Shown one piece after another: positions 24,762 to 32,707 of a DNA stretch of 59,626 nt (positions within the stretch are counted from its first letter, which is position 1; every line of letters starts with the position of its first letter). Both the position numbers and the translations under genes were made by a program. The notes beneath the pieces were generated by a model. The model saw only the letters and a list, made by a program, of their open reading frames with translations. It had not been told where the DNA came from and did no database searches. The DNA comes from Methylotenera_A sp031422335 (GTDB lineage: Bacteria; Pseudomonadota; Gammaproteobacteria; Burkholderiales; Methylophilaceae). The DNA lies in the NCBI GenBank assembly GCA_031422335.1, contig JANOQW010000003.1, forward strand, positions 1 through 59,626, written 5' to 3'.

Positions 24762-26126
24762 ATGAAAACTTCAACATTAGCTTCAACATTAAAAACCTCC
24801 GCACCCAAAGTCGGCTTCGTCTCGCTTGGCTGCCCCAAAGCAGGCAGTGATGCTGAGCGCATTTTGACTCAACTTAGAGCTGAAGGCTACGAAATTTCGC
24901 CTAGTTACGAAGGCGCTGATTTAGTCGTCGTCAACACCTGCGGCTTTATTGATAGTGCCGTGCAAGAAAGCCTAGACGCGATTGGCGAGGCGCTGCACAA
25001 AAATGGCAAAGTGATTGTCACCGGTTGTTTGGGCGCGAAAAAAGATGTAGTCATCAACGCGCATCCTAGTGTATTAGCGGTAACTGGCCCACATGCGCTA
25101 GAAGAAGTGATGACGCATGTACACGCTAATTTGCCGAAATTGCATGAGCCGTTTATTGATTTAGTGCCACCACAGGGCATACGCCTAACGCCTAGCCATT
25201 ATGCTTATTTAAAAATTTCAGAAGGCTGTAACCATCGCTGCAGCTTCTGCATTATTCCATCCATGCGTGGCGATTTAGTCAGCCGCCCGATTGGCGAAGT
25301 ATTAAATGAAGCTGAAAACCTTGTCAATGCAGGTGTTTCAGAGATTTTAGTGATTTCGCAAGATACGTCGGCCTATGGGGTGGATGTGAAATACCGCCCA
25401 GGTTTTTGGAATGGCCGCCCAGTAAAAACACGTATGACCGAGCTGTGCCAAAGCCTAAGTGAGCTAGGTGTTTGGACGCGCCTGCATTACGTGTACCCAT
25501 ATCCACATGTGGATGAAGTGATTCCGCTGATGGCGGATGGCTTGATTTTGCCGTACTTAGATGTGCCATTTCAGCACGCCAGTCCTCGTATTCTTAAGGC
25601 CATGAAACGCCCTGCGCATGCCGAGAACAACTTGGCGCGTATTAAAGCTTGGCGCGAAATCTGCCCAGATATTACCGTACGCAGTACTTTTATTGCGGGC
25701 TTTCCTGGTGAGACGGAAGATGACTTTCAAATGCTGCTCGACTTTTTAGAAGAGGCTCAATTGGATAGAGTAGGTTGTTTTGCTTATTCCGCGGTCGATG
25801 GCGCAAAAGCCAACGAGTTGCCAGACCATGTGCCAGAAGAAGTGAAGCAAGAACGCTTAAGCCGCTTTATGGCAGTGCAAGAGCGTATTAGCGCAGCCAA
25901 GTTACATCATAAAATTGGCAGCATGCAAACCGTGTTGGTGGATGAAATTGTGCAAGATTCTGAAGGCAATATTGAAGCGATTGGTCGCACCAAAGCCGAT
26001 GCGCCAGAGATTGATGGCGTGGTGTATATGGAAGATGCTGAAGGCTTGACGCCTGGCGACTTTGTTGAAGTGGAGATTTATAGCGCAGATGGGCATGATT
26101 TAAGGGGTGGGCCACCGAGAAACTAA
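24762..26126 (+). CDS. rimO: Ribosomal protein S12 methylthiotransferase RimO
   Basis: RimO methylthiolates an Asp of ribosomal protein S12. An N-terminal MTTase domain with conserved Cys (VGFVSLGCPKAGSDAERIL, NTCGFID, TGCLGAKK), a radical SAM core with CNHRCSFCIIP (about 150-160) and a C-terminal TRAM domain (about 385-454) are all present. The length of 454 is normal. The first 16 residues, including a duplicated STL, form a short extension over the usual start, but no other start is better. Confidence 0.95.
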   Translation: MKTSTLASTLKTSAPKVGFVSLGCPKAGSDAERILTQLRAEGYEISPSYEGADLVVVNTCGFIDSAVQESLDAIGEALHKNGKVIVTGCLGAKKDVVINAHPSVLAVTGPHALEEVMTHVHANLPKLHEPFIDLVPPQGIRLTPSHYAYLKISEGCNHRCSFCIIPSMRGDLVSRPIGEVLNEAENLVNAGVSEILVISQDTSAYGVDVKYRPGFWNGRPVKTRMTELCQSLSELGVWTRLHYVYPYPHVDEVIPLMADGLILPYLDVPFQHASPRILKAMKRPAHAENNLARIKAWREICPDITVRSTFIAGFPGETEDDFQMLLDFLEEAQLDRVGCFAYSAVDGAKANELPDHVPEEVKQERLSRFMAVQERISAAKLHHKIGSMQTVLVDEIVQDSEGNIEAIGRTKADAPEIDGVVYMEDAEGLTPGDFVEVEIYSADGHDLRGGPPRN

Positions 26127-26130
26127 AAAT

Positions 26131-26526
26131 ATGCGTGACGAATTGTACATATTAAAACTTTGTGACGAAGCCTTAAAGCGTAAAGCTTCACGTCAACACC
26201 GCTTTGATTTTTTGCGTGGTGACACAGGTAGAAAATTACCTGTTGATGCTTACTATGATGACCTAAAGCTCGTTATTGAATATCGGGAGCGCCAGCATTT
26301 GGAATCGGTTGTGTTGTTTGATAAGCGTATGACCGTTAGCGGTGTTTCTCGCGGCGAGCAAAGAGCAAAATATGATGAGCGTCGTCGTCAGGAAATTCCC
26401 AAAAAAGATTTGTATCTTGTTGAGCTTAGCTATTCAGATTTTGCACACGGTTCGAATAAGCGGCTAAAACAGAATAAACAAGAAGATATTCTTATTATCA
26501 AAGAAAAACTGCAAAACTATATTTAG
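26131..26526 (+). CDS. Small protein of unknown function, possibly PD-(D/E)XK nuclease-like
   Basis: A 131-residue protein starting at ATG 26131, 4 bases after the rimO stop; the frame is open further upstream inside rimO. I do not recognise a named family. The pattern VDAYYDDLKLVIEYRERQH, with an Asp then E-Y-R-E on a predicted strand and a following basic helix (EQRAKYDERRRQEIP), recalls PD-(D/E)XK or VSR-like endonuclease folds, which is speculative. It is rich in Arg, Lys and Asp, with no signal or membrane segment. Codon use looks like its neighbours. It is followed by the large inverted-repeat block. Confidence 0.6.
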   Translation: MRDELYILKLCDEALKRKASRQHRFDFLRGDTGRKLPVDAYYDDLKLVIEYRERQHLESVVLFDKRMTVSGVSRGEQRAKYDERRRQEIPKKDLYLVELSYSDFAHGSNKRLKQNKQEDILIIKEKLQNYI

Positions 26527-26598
26527 TTTATGTGAGTAGGTGACAATAACTGAAGGGCATTGTGCCACATGTGATTTGTCGCTTTCGCGCGACTTGCG

Positions 26599-27034
26599 AG
26601 TTTCTTTCTTTTGCTTAGCCAAAAGAAAGAAACCAAAGAAAAAGCTACCCCGTTGCCACGTATTCCTTCGTTCTTAGCGCCGCAACTGGGCGGCTGCGGA
26701 ACTCGTGCTTTCAGCACTCAAACAGTCCTCGCCGCTAATCCATCTGCCGCTCAAGCCGAAGGCGCGGCAAAGGGGAATTCAAAGTCCAAACCAGCTATTT
26801 GCCATGCATAGTGGTTTTGGGGTTTCTCCCCCTTACATCGCGCTGAGTAGCGCAGACAAAATAAGATGAAGGCGAGGACTGTTTGAGTTCCGCGGCGGCT
26901 TATGCCGTTTGTAAGCCGTTAGGGCGAGTTCCGCAGCCGCTTAATTTGTTGAGCAACGCAAGGGAGCCGCAGGCCGTGATGTGGGGTGTGATTTTCTTTG
27001 ATCACTTTCTTTTGCACAAACAAAAGAAAGTGAT
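26599..27034. repeat. Composite block of nested inverted repeats (about 435 bp)
   Basis: No gene is credible in the 638 bases between the nuclease-like ORF and the next gene. The block starts with a 14-15 bp hairpin of AAAGAAAG type (26599-26613 with 26620-26634) and ends with a similar perfect 14-bp hairpin (27001-27014 with 27021-27034). Inside lie a 16-bp inverted pair (26690-26705 with 26925-26940) and a 17-bp pair (26717-26733 with 26871-26887), both perfect by eye. It resembles multi-copy intergenic elements seen in other proteobacteria. It may be a non-autonomous mobile element or a structured RNA. Confidence 0.7.
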
Positions 27035-27103
27035 TAGGCGTCGGGCTACCCCTGACTATTAACTTAAATATTAATTAACTATCACTTAAAGTAATAAATA
27101 ATT

Positions 27104-27144
27104 GATGCCCTACAACCCGCATGGATATTGGTTCCAAGAGCATC
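27104..27144 (-). repeat. 41-nt palindromic element, copy upstream of 27.2 kb ORF
   Basis: On the minus strand about 34 of 41 positions match with an intact loop; the left arm is the more diverged. It lies just beyond the stop of the minus-strand hypothetical gene. Confidence 0.72.
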
Positions 27145-27164
27145 TATTTTAAGTTTAAAGTGAT

Positions 27165-27509
27165 TTAATGCGTAAATAAATCTGGCAGTACTGGCGCAGG
27201 GCGTTCGCTATCTGCGCGCGCTTCTAAAAAATCAAACGTTAACGGGCAGCGCGTGGGTTTTTTGGCAGCTTTGCGTTTTTTTGCTGTAGCGGCGTTTAAA
27301 TCAATGTAAGGCGTTTGGCTGATGCGGACATAGCCTGATGATGCTAATTTTTGTGCGGTGGTTTCAAATAGGCTGAGTGGATTATCAATATTTTGCAGCG
27401 TTAACACTTCTTCGCGCATGCTTTTAGTTTTTGCGACTTTTAGCACGTTATACATCACAAATTTTGTGCTGGTTTGTTTGCCGTAAATTTCGCCAGAGTG
27501 TATTGTCAA
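27165..27509 (-). CDS. Hypothetical protein, 114 aa
   Basis: I do not recognise this 114-residue protein. It is soluble in appearance, with a Thr/Lys-rich first third, a basic AATAKKRKAAKKPTRCP segment (about 74-90) and an acidic, Pro-rich end. It reads in the same direction as the TetR gene upstream (67 bases between them), so it may share that transcript. No signal peptide, transmembrane helix or metal motif is visible. It is a real gene only by length and frame. Confidence 0.5.
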   Translation of the reverse strand: MTIHSGEIYGKQTSTKFVMYNVLKVAKTKSMREEVLTLQNIDNPLSLFETTAQKLASSGYVRISQTPYIDLNAATAKKRKAAKKPTRCPLTFDFLEARADSERPAPVLPDLFTH

Positions 27510-27576
27510 AGCGCTTCCTAGCCAATTGTGTACACGTATATTATCGCTAACATTTTGTATTTACAAGTATTTTGCG

Positions 27577-28194
27577 TTATTTTCTACGCAAATTAATGTG
27601 CGCTTTAATTAGATCTATGGCTTGATAGCGAAAGCGTGTGCCGTCAGTATCTTTTACCCACATGTGCAGCAGGCCACTAAAAAATAAATGCGTATCTAGC
27701 GCCAAGGCGCGCGATGTATGGCCTGCAGCCAAAATACCTTGTGTACTGGCACGTTGGTATGCCAGCTCAAATTTGTCGGTAATGTTGGCGCAATTGTGAA
27801 TAATTTGCTGCAAAACGGTGGCAAATTCATCCACATATTCACATTTAATCATCATAATTTCATACGTTTGACGCATTTCAATGTTTTGATTGAGGTCGTT
27901 GATGGTGTCGCTTAAGGAATGTTCAATTTGCGTAAGCGGGTCTTCAAGGTTTTCTGTGGCAAGCGTGTCATCCATGCGGTCGATTAACGGTAGAAAAACT
28001 TGATCGCGCATGGCATAAAAAATATCCGTTTTATTTTTAAAGTGCCAATATACCGCGCCACGCGTCACTTGGGCTTGCACGGCAATATGTTCAAGGCTAG
28101 TACGACTGACGCCGCGCGATAGAAATACCACGCGCGCCGCATCTATAATGCGTTGGCGCGTCAGTTCTGCGTCTTCTTTGGTTTTTCTGGCCAT
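27577..28194 (-). CDS. TetR family efflux repressor (AcrR-like)
   Basis: A 205-residue TetR repressor with the N-terminal HTH at about 10-56 (TRQRIIDAARVVFLSRG, then VTRGAVYWHFKNKTDIF). The AVYWHF signature is typical of AcrR/TtgR regulators that sense efflux substrates. The gene is divergent from acrA across 155 bp containing a perfect 18-bp palindrome. It most likely represses the efflux operon and possibly itself. Confidence 0.92.
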   Translation of the reverse strand: MARKTKEDAELTRQRIIDAARVVFLSRGVSRTSLEHIAVQAQVTRGAVYWHFKNKTDIFYAMRDQVFLPLIDRMDDTLATENLEDPLTQIEHSLSDTINDLNQNIEMRQTYEIMMIKCEYVDEFATVLQQIIHNCANITDKFELAYQRASTQGILAAGHTSRALALDTHLFFSGLLHMWVKDTDGTRFRYQAIDLIKAHINLRRK

Positions 28195-28300
28195 TTTACT
28201 CTGCGTATTGTTAGTTTGTTCGTAAATTAAAGTTGACTATTATTGTATAACGATTTAATTAAATAATAGTTTACATTCATTCTTGTTTGTATAATAATAA

Positions 28301-28318
28301 ACATTCAATATTGAATGT
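28301..28318. promoter_or_regulatory. Candidate TetR operator in the acrA promoter
   Basis: ACATTCAATATTGAATGT is a perfect 18-bp palindrome. It lies between a -35-like TAAACA (28298-28303, overlapping its left edge) and a -10-like TACAAT (28322-28327) reading toward acrA, so bound repressor would block RNA polymerase. Confidence 0.65.
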
Positions 28319-28361
28319 AAATACAATGTAAGATATTAAAAAATATCTTTTGGAGCACTTT

Positions 28362-29519
28362 ATGTCGGTTTTTTGGGTGAAAAAACAATTGCAAATAGCT
28401 AGTGTTGTCATTAGCGCAATGTTAATTGCAGCTTGCAGCAAACAGCCAGAAAATGACGCTGCGCCACCAGCCATGCCGCCTATGCCAGTGACAGTCATTG
28501 CGGTACAACCAACTTCTGTGCCAATGCGTGTAGAGGCAGTTGCACAAACCGAAGGTGCCAGCGAGGTAGAAGTACGCCCACGCGTTGGTGGCATTATTCT
28601 TAAAAAATTGTATGAAGAAGGCCAACCCGTAAAAGCTGGGCAGGTAATGTTTCAAATTGACCCAGCGCCGTTTCAAATTGCGTTAAGCCAAGCCAAAGCG
28701 CAAGCTGCTGGCCAAAGTGCACGCATTACCCAAACTAATCGCGAAACAGGCCGTTTAAAAGAATTGCTGGCTTCGCAATCTATCAGCCAGCGCGAGTACG
28801 ATAATGCGACATCCGACGGCGCCATTGCGGGCGCCAGCATGATGCAAGCGCAGGCCAGCATTAAAGAGGCTGAGTTGAATTTAACTTATAGCCAAGTCAC
28901 TGCGCCGGTGTCGGGTATCGCGGGGCGATTTCAATATTCAGTTGGTGCGTTGGCGGCGGCCAACACCAGCTTGCTTACCACCATTACGCAGGTGTCGCCC
29001 ATTTGGGTGCGCTTTAGTTTATCGGAGAGCGAATTGGCTAGTTTGGGCGGCCAAGTAAATATGACCAGTGTGCAAGAAGTGAGCTTAATTTTACCTAATG
29101 GCAGCGAATATGCGCAAAAAGGCAAACTTAACTTTGCCGATAGTAAGATTAACCCCAACCTTGGCACGCAAGAGCTACGCGCGACCTTTGACAATGCCGA
29201 TAAACAATTGCTGCCAGGCCAATTTGTACGCGCGCGCGTTACCACGGGCACGCGCGAAGGCGTTTTTTTAGTGCCGCAAGCGGCTGTGTTAACGGGCGAC
29301 CAAGGTAAGTTTGTGTATGTGGCCAATGCTAAAAATGAGGCAACAATTACACCAGTGCAAGTAGCAGAATGGCAAGGCGGTAACTGGATTGTGCTAGAAG
29401 GTTTAAACGCCAATGACAAAGTGATTACCGATAATTTAATTAAATTGCGGCCTGGTGCTGCTGTAAAACCAACACCGCTGCAAGCCGCACCAGTATTGGC
29501 TCCCACAGCATCTAATTAA
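28362..29519 (+). CDS. acrA: RND efflux periplasmic adaptor (AcrA/MexA type)
   Basis: A 385-residue membrane fusion protein linking the RND pump to the outer membrane channel. The lipobox L-I-A-A-C is at about residue 28. A biotinyl-lipoyl half (EVEVRPRVGGIILKKLYEEG), a helical hairpin (about 95-150) and the closing beta half (TYSQVTAPVSGIAGRF) follow in order. The ATG at 28362 is chosen because GGAG lies 6 bases upstream; an upstream in-frame TTG (28350) overlaps that site. acrB begins 10 bases after the stop. Confidence 0.92.
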   Translation: MSVFWVKKQLQIASVVISAMLIAACSKQPENDAAPPAMPPMPVTVIAVQPTSVPMRVEAVAQTEGASEVEVRPRVGGIILKKLYEEGQPVKAGQVMFQIDPAPFQIALSQAKAQAAGQSARITQTNRETGRLKELLASQSISQREYDNATSDGAIAGASMMQAQASIKEAELNLTYSQVTAPVSGIAGRFQYSVGALAAANTSLLTTITQVSPIWVRFSLSESELASLGGQVNMTSVQEVSLILPNGSEYAQKGKLNFADSKINPNLGTQELRATFDNADKQLLPGQFVRARVTTGTREGVFLVPQAAVLTGDQGKFVYVANAKNEATITPVQVAEWQGGNWIVLEGLNANDKVITDNLIKLRPGAAVKPTPLQAAPVLAPTASN

Positions 29520-29528
29520 TAAAATAAT

Positions 29529-32500
29529 ATGACCAAATTTTTTATCACAAGGCCAATTTTTGCCAGCGTTTTGTCCATCATTATTGTGTTGGCGGGCATT
29601 GCTGCGGCGCTGCAATTGCCTATCGCGCAATACCCAGAAATTGCGCCGCCAACGGTCACCATTAACGCCACTTATCCAGGCGCCAGTGCTGATACGCTGA
29701 TTAAAACAGTGGCCGCGCCAATAGAAGAGCAGCTAAGCGGCGTCGATGATTTGCTGTATTTTAGCTCTAGTGCCGATTCTAGCGGTACGCTAACGATTAC
29801 TGCCACCTTTGAAGTGGGCACTGATGCTGACCAAGCGACGTTCAATGTAAGCAATCGGGTGAATATTGCCACGCCGCGCTTGCCAGAAGAGGTGCGTAGA
29901 AACGGCTTAATCGTACAGAAAAAATCCAACGATATTTTACTGGTGGTGATGCTGACATCAAAAGACCTCAAGCATGACCGCCTGTATTTAAGTAACTACG
30001 CCACGCTGAACGTACTGGATGAAATGAAGCGCATAAAAGGTGTGGGTGATGCGCTGATTTTTGGTGGGCAAGATTATGCCATGCGCGTGTGGTTGCGGCC
30101 AGATAGAATGGCGCAGCTGGGCGTGAGCACTACAGATATTGCGGCCGCTATTAACGCACAAAATAACCAATATGCGGCAGGACGCATTGGTCAAGAGCCA
30201 TCTACAAACGGCCAGCAGTTAGTTTATACCGTCACCGCAAAAGGCCGTTTGGTGGATCCTGCGCAGTTTGGCGACATTATTATTCGCGCCAATGGGCCAC
30301 AAGGTGTGCTTTACCTAAAAGACGTCGCGCGCATTGAGCTAGGCGCGCAAAGTTATAACGTCACTTCGGCCTTAGATGGTGAACCTGGCGTGGCGATTCC
30401 GATATTTTTGCAAAATAACGCCAACGCGCTTGATACTGCCAAAGCCATTAAAGCGCGCATGGCCGAGCTGCAGCAAGGCTTTCCAAAAGGTATGGTATGG
30501 AGCATTCCATATGACACCAGCGATTTTGTAAAAGCCGCCATGACCGAGGTGTTTAAAACCTTTGGCGAGGCTTTAATTTTGGTTGTCATCGTCGTATTCT
30601 TGTTTTTGCAAAGCTGGCGCGCTACGCTAATTCCGATGATTGCCGTGCCGATTTCATTGATAGGTACGCTGGCAGGCTTATACCTATTCGGCTTTAGCAT
30701 TAATTTGCTTACCTTATTCGCCATGATTTTAGCCATTGGTATTGTGGTGGATGACGCGATTGTGGTGCTGGAAAATACCGAGCGGCTGATGACCGAAGAA
30801 AAGCTTAGCCCGTTTGATGCAGCAGTAAAATCCATCGCGCAAGTGCAAGGTGCGGTGATTGCCATTGTGCTGGTGCTATGCGCAGTGTTTGTGCCAGTGG
30901 CATTTTTGGGTGGCATTGCTGGCCAGTTGTATCGTCAATTTGCCGTGACCGTGGCCATATCGGTGGTGATCTCTGGCTTGGTGGCGCTGACACTCACGCC
31001 TGCATTGTGCTCAATGATTTTAAAACCAAAACACGCAGAGAAAAACCGATTTTTTAAAGGATTTGATGCGGGTTTTAATGGTTTAAGCCGTTTTTATGGC
31101 CGCACGGTAGATTTAGTGTTGCATCACAAATTGATTTCCAGTTTATTTTTTGTGGGCGTGATTGCAGCGGTGATTTTCTTATTCAAAATCGTACCAGTTG
31201 GCTTTGTGCCAGAAGAAGATCAAGGCTATGTGGTAACGGTGGTGGTGATGCCCGATGGCGCAACCTTGAGTAGAACTAGCAAAACTACCGAAAATATTCG
31301 CGCAGCCATTCATAAAGACCCAGCGGTGGCGCATGAGTTTGCGGTGAACGGCTTTGAGCTGTTTACCGGCGCCAATAAAACCAATGCGGCCACTATGTTT
31401 GTGCGCATGAAAGATTGGGAAGAGCGCACCACCAGCGCGCCAGAAATTGTGAGTAAATTGTTTGGCATTGGCATGAGCCAGCCTGATGGCTTGGGCTTCG
31501 CGGTAAATCCACCACCCATTCGCGGTTTGGGTAGCGCCAGTGGCTTCGAGGTATTTGTACAAAGTAAACTGGATTCTGATCCAGTAAAACTGGCACAAGT
31601 GATGAATAATTTGATGGACGCGATGCGTAAAGAACCCAAATTAGAACAGCCAAATAGCTTTTTTAGGCCAAATGTGCCGCAGTTATATATTGAGGTGGAT
31701 GAAGCCAAAGCCATCTCACAAAATGTGCGTATTGCTGATATTTATACCACGCTGCAAAGTACCATGGGTACATTGTATGTGAATGATTTTAACCGCAGTG
31801 GCCGTACCTATCGGGTGCAACTGCAAGCAGAACCACAATTTAGAATGCAACCAGAAGATTTAGGCAAGGTATATGTGCGCAGCCAGCCCACACCAGCCAG
31901 CCCTAACGGCAATATGATTCAGCTTTCGGCCTTAAGTAAAGTCAGCAATATTTTAGGCGCCGAGCAGTTAGAGCGTTATAACGGACTACTATCTGCCAAA
32001 GTTTTTAGCGGTGGTGCGCCAGGTATCAGCTCTGGTGATGCGATTGTGGCCATGGAAAAACTGGCCAAAGAAAACTTGCCTGAGGGCTATCAAATTGCTT
32101 GGACTGGCCAAGCTTACCAAGAAAAACGCACGGGTGCGGCCGCAATATTTGCCTTTAGTTTTGCCATTATTATGGTGTTTTTAATTTTGGCAGCGCAATT
32201 TGAAACATGGGCATTACCACTGGCGGTCATTATGGCGGTGCCTTTTGCTTTGCTGGGTGCTTTATTAGCTGTATTGTTCCGCGGCATGCCCAATGATATT
32301 TACTTTCAAATTGGGCTAATTACTTTAATTGGCCTAGCTGCAAAAAATGCCATTTTAATTGTAGAGTTTGCCAGCCAAAAAATGGAAGAAGGCATGCCAG
32401 TAGCTCAGGCTGCGCTAGAGGCCGCGCGCTTAAGATTTAGGCCGATTGTCATGACATCGATGGCGTTTGTATTAGGTATTGTGCCGCTGGTGATTGCTAC

Positions 32501-32699
32501 TGGCGCGGGTGCTGCCGCACGCCAAAGCATGGGCACTGGCGTTTTTGGCGGCATGATTTTGGCTACTTTTATTGCCACTATTTTTATTCCACTATTTTTT
32601 ACGTGGCTTTCTGGTAAGCATGTGAGAACGCATGGCCATGCACACGACCATGACCACGACCACGACCATGACCATGACCATGATAATCAGCTAAAGTAA
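29529..32699 (+). CDS. acrB: RND multidrug efflux permease (HAE1 family, AcrB-like) with His/Asp tail
   Basis: A 1056-residue inner-membrane pump of the AcrB/MexB family driven by the proton gradient. It has 12 transmembrane segments with two large periplasmic loops. The proton-relay Asp pair is in TM4 (GIVVDDAIVVLEN, about 407-408). The start MTKFFITRPIFASVLSIII is typical. The C-terminus ends in a run of alternating His and Asp (HGHAHDHDHDHDHDHDHDHD) before NQLK. This run is encoded by a six-base tandem repeat (about 32635-32684) and could bind metal or simply be repeat expansion. The outer membrane factor follows 8 bases later. Confidence 0.95.
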   Translation: MTKFFITRPIFASVLSIIIVLAGIAAALQLPIAQYPEIAPPTVTINATYPGASADTLIKTVAAPIEEQLSGVDDLLYFSSSADSSGTLTITATFEVGTDADQATFNVSNRVNIATPRLPEEVRRNGLIVQKKSNDILLVVMLTSKDLKHDRLYLSNYATLNVLDEMKRIKGVGDALIFGGQDYAMRVWLRPDRMAQLGVSTTDIAAAINAQNNQYAAGRIGQEPSTNGQQLVYTVTAKGRLVDPAQFGDIIIRANGPQGVLYLKDVARIELGAQSYNVTSALDGEPGVAIPIFLQNNANALDTAKAIKARMAELQQGFPKGMVWSIPYDTSDFVKAAMTEVFKTFGEALILVVIVVFLFLQSWRATLIPMIAVPISLIGTLAGLYLFGFSINLLTLFAMILAIGIVVDDAIVVLENTERLMTEEKLSPFDAAVKSIAQVQGAVIAIVLVLCAVFVPVAFLGGIAGQLYRQFAVTVAISVVISGLVALTLTPALCSMILKPKHAEKNRFFKGFDAGFNGLSRFYGRTVDLVLHHKLISSLFFVGVIAAVIFLFKIVPVGFVPEEDQGYVVTVVVMPDGATLSRTSKTTENIRAAIHKDPAVAHEFAVNGFELFTGANKTNAATMFVRMKDWEERTTSAPEIVSKLFGIGMSQPDGLGFAVNPPPIRGLGSASGFEVFVQSKLDSDPVKLAQVMNNLMDAMRKEPKLEQPNSFFRPNVPQLYIEVDEAKAISQNVRIADIYTTLQSTMGTLYVNDFNRSGRTYRVQLQAEPQFRMQPEDLGKVYVRSQPTPASPNGNMIQLSALSKVSNILGAEQLERYNGLLSAKVFSGGAPGISSGDAIVAMEKLAKENLPEGYQIAWTGQAYQEKRTGAAAIFAFSFAIIMVFLILAAQFETWALPLAVIMAVPFALLGALLAVLFRGMPNDIYFQIGLITLIGLAAKNAILIVEFASQKMEEGMPVAQAALEAARLRFRPIVMTSMAFVLGIVPLVIATGAGAAARQSMGTGVFGGMILATFIATIFIPLFFTWLSGKHVRTHGHAHDHDHDHDHDHDHDNQLK

Positions 32700-32707
32700 G
32701 CGCCAGC

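Noticed and set aside
26611..26811. 66-aa ORF in the inverted-repeat block
   Set aside because: Its composition follows the repeats and it has no ribosome binding site or recognisable domain.
30353..30916. 187-aa minus-strand ORF within acrB
   Set aside because: It runs antisense to a long conserved gene and has no ribosome binding site or family resemblance.
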